A DNA stretch of 64,000 bases, taken from NCBI GenBank assembly GCA_035411585.1, contig DAONTI010000001.1, positions 124,001-188,000 of the forward strand, read 5' to 3'. The position numbers and the translations under genes were made by a program. Each line of letters starts with the position of its first letter. Positions within the stretch are counted from its first letter, which is position 1. Positions 61,384-64,000 of the stretch are shown piece by piece. This stretch comes from MWDV01 sp002070715 (GTDB taxonomy: Bacteria; Verrucomicrobiota; Verrucomicrobiia; Limisphaerales; MWDV01). The notes beneath the pieces were generated by a model. That model was given only the letters and a program-made list of their open reading frames with translations, was not told the DNA's origin and searched no databases.

Positions 61384-61949
61384 GTTGTGCGGGATGAAGC
61401 GTCCACGCCGGCCATCACATCCCACAGCTTAGCCGGAACGATTCGATTAGAGTTTGGGTGGAACGGGCCACTGGCCCGTTCTGTCGGGCTACCAGCCCGA
61501 CAGTCGAACGTAAAGAGTGCGAACCCAATGGTGTGCGATCTCCGTGCGCTCGGCTGGGCGGCAGGTTGCCGCCCAGAACGGCCAGGTTGGCCGTTCCACT
61601 TGGATCAACTGCATCGTTCCGGCTTAGGGAAACTCCTCGCATCCCGATGCGCAAACCAATCGTCGGCACGCTGGCGGGAAGCAGGGATGAAGCCATCTCG
61701 CAAGGCAAGGCCGCGTGCCCTTCCCCCGCTCTATTCCTTCCCCGTCTCCTATTGGAGAGTCCTAGGCGCCGGTCGGGAGGAGAATTAGTTTTTGGTCAGT
61801 TTATGGAAAGGAGAACTAAAACCATTACCCAGAGACTCTTGGTCCCGGCAATCGCTCCTTCCCGTCGGGTTATTTTACTTGCTTCTTTCCGGAAACAGTT
61901 GAAAGCTATTCCCGCGGCGGTCAACCGCCAAGCAACCGATTACTCTGAA
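61384..61949. other. Long intergenic region holding the palindromic element
   Basis: Between the PEP-CTERM terminator and the next pseudopilin lie 566 bases. The palindromic element takes up 61458-61599. An open frame runs through the whole stretch in the frame of the pseudopilin, but the palindromes would be translated as Arg/Pro/Gly-rich filler, and the prepilin leader must be short, so it is not coding. Nothing else is recognised; the stretch 61780-61890 is richer in A and T and may hold the pseudopilin promoter. Confidence 0.5.
61458..61599. repeat. Nested palindromic element: four perfect hairpins in an imperfect inverted repeat
   Basis: Four perfect stem-loops with 3-base loops are found: 61461-61481 (9 bp), 61481-61503 (10 bp), 61554-61576 (10 bp) and 61576-61596 (9 bp). 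Hairpins 1 and 2 share one base, as do 3 and 4. The two halves are also imperfect inverted copies of each other: GTGGAAC at 61458 matches the reverse complement of 61593-61599, and the loops are ACT/ACC on the left and GGT on the right. About 50 bp of unrelated sequence separates the halves. The design resembles a REP/BIME-type dispersed element. Confidence 0.85.
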
Positions 61950-62747
61950 ATGAATGATCACCGAAGAACCCCGAATCCCCGTCGGAAAATCCCAGGGTTT
62001 ACGCTCATCGAATTGCTTGTGGTGATTGCCATCATCGCCATCCTGGCCTCCATGCTGTTGCCGGCCCTGGCCAAGGCGAAAGGCAAAGCCCACCAAATCC
62101 AGTGCGCCAGCAACCAAAAACAACTGGCCCTGGCGGTGCAGATGTACAGCAGCGATTTTGGCGACTGGTTTCCGCCGATGCAGGAGTTGCTCCCGGCCGG
62201 ATACGAAACCAGTTGGCGCTCCTACCTCTTTCCGTACGTGGGGAAGAACCCCCGCGTTTATGATTGCCCGACGGAAAAGGAGGAGGTGTATGCGTTGGGC
62301 GCGCGGGTCGCGCCCAAGGTGCCGATTCCGGCGTTGGCGGGACAGGCGCTCAGCGGCGAGATTGAACTTTTGAGCGGCTTGGGCGCGGTCAATGTGCATT
62401 GGACCGACGCCAACTCCACCCCGCCGTTCGGCCGCCCGAGAGGCTATGAGAACAATATGGGTCGGTGGTCGCGGGTGGAGAAACCCGCTTTGTTGATCCT
62501 GTTTGGGGACGGACACAGCGACATCAATAAAATCTGGCCCAATGACCGGTGGTGGATTTGGAAAGAAATGGGGAGCGCAGCCAGCGCGGGGTTTAATCGC
62601 GCCGCGCAACGCGATCCGGGGGCGTTCCGGCACAATCAACGCTCGAACTACACCTTTGCCGATGGCCGGGTGCAATTGCTCGACCCGGGCAAAATTCCGT
62701 GCAATCGCGAGGAATGCTGGTGGTCCGCCAAAGCGCGCCCCCATTGA
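61950..62747 (+). CDS. Large pseudopilin-like protein with H-X9-DG motif
   Basis: The protein has 265 residues from the ATG at 61950, which leaves a 16-residue basic leader before the cut site PG^FTLIELLVVIAIIAILASMLLPALAKAKGKA, with Gly-1 and Glu+5. Near the C-terminus, the sequence RHNQRSNYTFADGRVQLL contains the exact H-x9-D-G motif that defines this group of prepilin-like proteins in Planctomycetota and Verrucomicrobiota. They are thought to be handled by type II secretion-like machinery; a defined role is not known. It lies 35 bp upstream of a small anchored protein gene, likely a partner. Confidence 0.87.
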   Translation: MNDHRRTPNPRRKIPGFTLIELLVVIAIIAILASMLLPALAKAKGKAHQIQCASNQKQLALAVQMYSSDFGDWFPPMQELLPAGYETSWRSYLFPYVGKNPRVYDCPTEKEEVYALGARVAPKVPIPALAGQALSGEIELLSGLGAVNVHWTDANSTPPFGRPRGYENNMGRWSRVEKPALLILFGDGHSDINKIWPNDRWWIWKEMGSAASAGFNRAAQRDPGAFRHNQRSNYTFADGRVQLLDPGKIPCNREECWWSAKARPH

Positions 62748-62782
62748 AGCCCGCCCGCACTGGATCCCCGACGGGACGCGCC

Positions 62783-63292
62783 ATGAACAAATCCAAAACG
62801 ATTCAAATCGGACTGGCGGTGGTGTTGCTGGCCGGAGCGGGCATGCTGACAGTCCGTTTTCTGCGGAACGAACGCGACGCCAGCGAAGGCCAGGTGTATT
62901 ACTATGATTTGAGCGAACAGAAGCTTTTTGCGGCCCCGCGAAACGCCGTGCCCCCCATCCGGGGGCTCAATGACGATGAAGCCGACGCCGTGCGCGCGGT
63001 GGTCGTTTCGCCCACGGGCAATCCCCGGGAAAAGAAGAACATCCGCATTGCTTACCTGGAAAAATACACGCCCGAGTTGAAGGCCAAAATCGAGGCGTTG
63101 CGGCGCGCCGAAGCCGCGGGACAATCCACCATCGGCATCATCGGCCATGGCATGGTGCCCCAAAACACGTTGGTGCGCCGGGTGACGGATGACCAATGGG
63201 TGCCGCTGACCTCGCCCGCCGGGGAACGAATCGTCAGCGAGTGGAACGTGCCCGGCCCCGATGGACGCTATCCGGTGGTATGCGCCCCGTAA
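62783..63292 (+). CDS. Small membrane-anchored protein paired with the pseudopilin
   Basis: The protein has 169 residues from the ATG at 62783. One N-terminal hydrophobic segment (IQIGLAVVLLAGAGMLTVRFL) acts as anchor or signal. The rest is polar, with VYYYDLSEQKLFAAP, DDEADAVRAVVVSPTGNP, and WVPLTSPAGERIVSEW near the end. No catalytic motif is seen. Similar small proteins often follow H-X9-DG pseudopilin genes in this phylum, which suggests a joint function; this is based on recall of gene order. It starts 35 bp after the pseudopilin stop. Confidence 0.7.
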   Translation: MNKSKTIQIGLAVVLLAGAGMLTVRFLRNERDASEGQVYYYDLSEQKLFAAPRNAVPPIRGLNDDEADAVRAVVVSPTGNPREKKNIRIAYLEKYTPELKAKIEALRRAEAAGQSTIGIIGHGMVPQNTLVRRVTDDQWVPLTSPAGERIVSEWNVPGPDGRYPVVCAP

Positions 63293-63562
63293 TCCTGCAA
63301 TGCCATCCCGATTGCGTCACCAGCTATGAAGATGGATTCAAAACGTCGCGCACCGCTGGCTGGCTGGAGAGCCAGCCGGTTCGCAGCGAACGCCCGTCCC
63401 CAAAACCAAAGCGGCCATCTGATCGGAAAACTGCCCCAGGGCATTCCCCAGCTGATGCGGCCTCTTATTGATTGACTCTTTTTCCTGAAAAAATTATCTT
63501 TTACCCGTCGCGCAACCGAATTCAGTTAGCATCACGAAACGAACAAAAAACCCGTCAGACCT
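63293..63562. other. Intergenic region with hairpins and a promoter
   Basis: In these 270 bases, GGCTGGCT can pair with AGCCAGCC (around 63357-63378), and GTTCGC with GCGAAC just after it (around 63380-63392), both close to the end of the small anchored-protein gene. A promoter-like pair lies at 63472-63500 (listed separately). No gene is recognised. Confidence 0.45.
63472..63500 (+). promoter_or_regulatory. Candidate sigma70-type promoter of the last gene
   Basis: TTGACT at 63472-63477 and TATCTT at 63495-63500 are exactly 17 bp apart, with 5/6 and 4/6 consensus matches, in an A/T-rich patch that contrasts with the GC-rich surroundings. The ATG follows at 63563, leaving a leader of roughly 55 bases. 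Confidence 0.5.
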
Positions 63563-64000
63563 ATGAAAACAAACGCACTTCGCCACCTCTGTTTCGGCGC
63601 CGCCATCGCCGCCCTGGCTTTAACGGCCCCCGTTTCCTCCGCCCAAACGCTCAACGACGGCTTGATCTTCTATGCACCGTTTTCCAGTTCGCTTGACGAC
63701 GTGGCGGGCGGCCGCGTCGGCCAGATTCTCAGCCCCCCAACCTTGCATCCCTCCGGCGGGGTGGGCAACGGAGGTTATGTGCAGCTCCAGAATGACGTCT
63801 TTGCCGATGAACAAGTGGTGTGGTATGAGGATCCCACCCCCGCCACCACCGATTTTTCCTTCCAAATCTGGGTGCGGGCAGGAGATGCCTATTCGGTGTG
63901 GAATTTGCAGAAGGACGTTGATTTTGCTTTCGCCGCCAACAAGGACTGGGGTGCCGGACCGAACGTCGGTTGGGTGCTGGCCCGGCAAGACGGCGATGAC
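63563..64000 (+). CDS. Secreted LamG-like protein (3' end outside window)
   Basis: The first 146 codons of a longer gene are visible, open to the window end. A signal peptide (HLCFGAAIAALALTAPVSSAQ) is followed by LNDGLIFYAPFSSSLDDVAGG, the typical opening of a LamG/concanavalin-like domain, and DFSFQIWVRAGDAY. Such domains bind sugars or proteins at the cell surface or in the medium. The rest of the protein, and whether it ends in a PEP-CTERM tag, cannot be seen. A good promoter-like sequence lies upstream. Confidence 0.75.
   Translation, partial: MKTNALRHLCFGAAIAALALTAPVSSAQTLNDGLIFYAPFSSSLDDVAGGRVGQILSPPTLHPSGGVGNGGYVQLQNDVFADEQVVWYEDPTPATTDFSFQIWVRAGDAYSVWNLQKDVDFAFAANKDWGAGPNVGWVLARQDGDD

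Noticed and set aside
1..64000. CRISPR array, prophage, insertion sequence or integron
   Set aside because: No regularly spaced repeats, no transposase, integrase or phage structural gene cluster was found. The fibre-like protein at the left end is not accompanied by phage genes in view.

Overview
The window looks like a chromosomal segment of a GC-rich, Gram-negative bacterium of the Planctomycetota/Verrucomicrobiota group, most probably a Verrucomicrobiota member of the Pedosphaera/Limisphaera type. This is inferred from gene content, not from a marker-gene search. The pointers are prepilin-type proteins with an H-X9-DG tail motif, a PEP-CTERM protein, many secreted beta-propeller, Ig-like and LamG-like proteins, a Tat-exported DegT-family protein, a eukaryotic-type Ser/Thr kinase, and Lol and DsbD homologues that imply an outer membrane. 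I see no integrase, transposase, phage module or CRISPR array. One tRNA gene (Met, CAU) is present.

Layout. 1-2.0 kb: the end of a secreted fibre-like protein and a metzincin-type protease. 2.2-9.1 kb: a phosphoester group, with two calcineurin-like phosphoesterases and a GpsA-like dehydrogenase on the minus strand, divergent from a double-domain glycerophosphodiester phosphodiesterase. 9.4-14 kb: hemerythrin, then lepB-bioB-M14 peptidase on the minus strand, a response regulator and a beta-lactamase-fold protein. 14-18.7 kb: a large Ig-domain exported protein, a Tat-exported DegT-type protein and a small membrane protein. 19.1-25.8 kb: a three-gene operon of a membrane Ser/Thr kinase, an anchored protein of unknown function and an FHA-ABCG transporter. 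26-26.8 kb: tRNA-Met and a pseudopilin with a clear terminator.

27-43.5 kb is one long plus-strand run with many 4-bp ATGA overlaps. It starts with an ATP-grasp-like protein, MarC and a PQQ-type propeller. It continues into an electron-transfer cluster of a tiny Tat Cys4 protein, a Tat NHL propeller, a 2-TM protein, a NapG/MauM-like Tat ferredoxin, a NapH/MauN-like membrane ferredoxin, a membrane-anchored PQQ propeller, a NuoE-NuoF-ferredoxin fusion and a NuoG-N/GltD-like flavoprotein lacking its NAD(P)H domain. It ends with LolC/E and LolD homologues and an SGNH esterase. The redox cluster is the best candidate here for an undescribed system: its parts suggest a path between NAD(H), the quinone pool and the periplasm, but no terminal enzyme can be named.

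43.5-54.8 kb: endonuclease V, a HGSNAT-like membrane protein, an arabinose-isomerase-like enzyme, an ATP-type phosphofructokinase, dnaE and a DsbD-like protein. 55-58.8 kb: a LuxE-like/MFS/LuxC-like operon, that is, a fatty-acid reductase pair without luciferase. 58.9-64 kb: queD, two large pseudopilins, a PEP-CTERM LamG-like protein, a nested palindromic repeat, a small anchored protein and a LamG-like secreted protein cut by the window end. Gene starts were chosen from overlaps, signal peptides and ribosome-binding sites where visible. Families were assigned from motifs alone.
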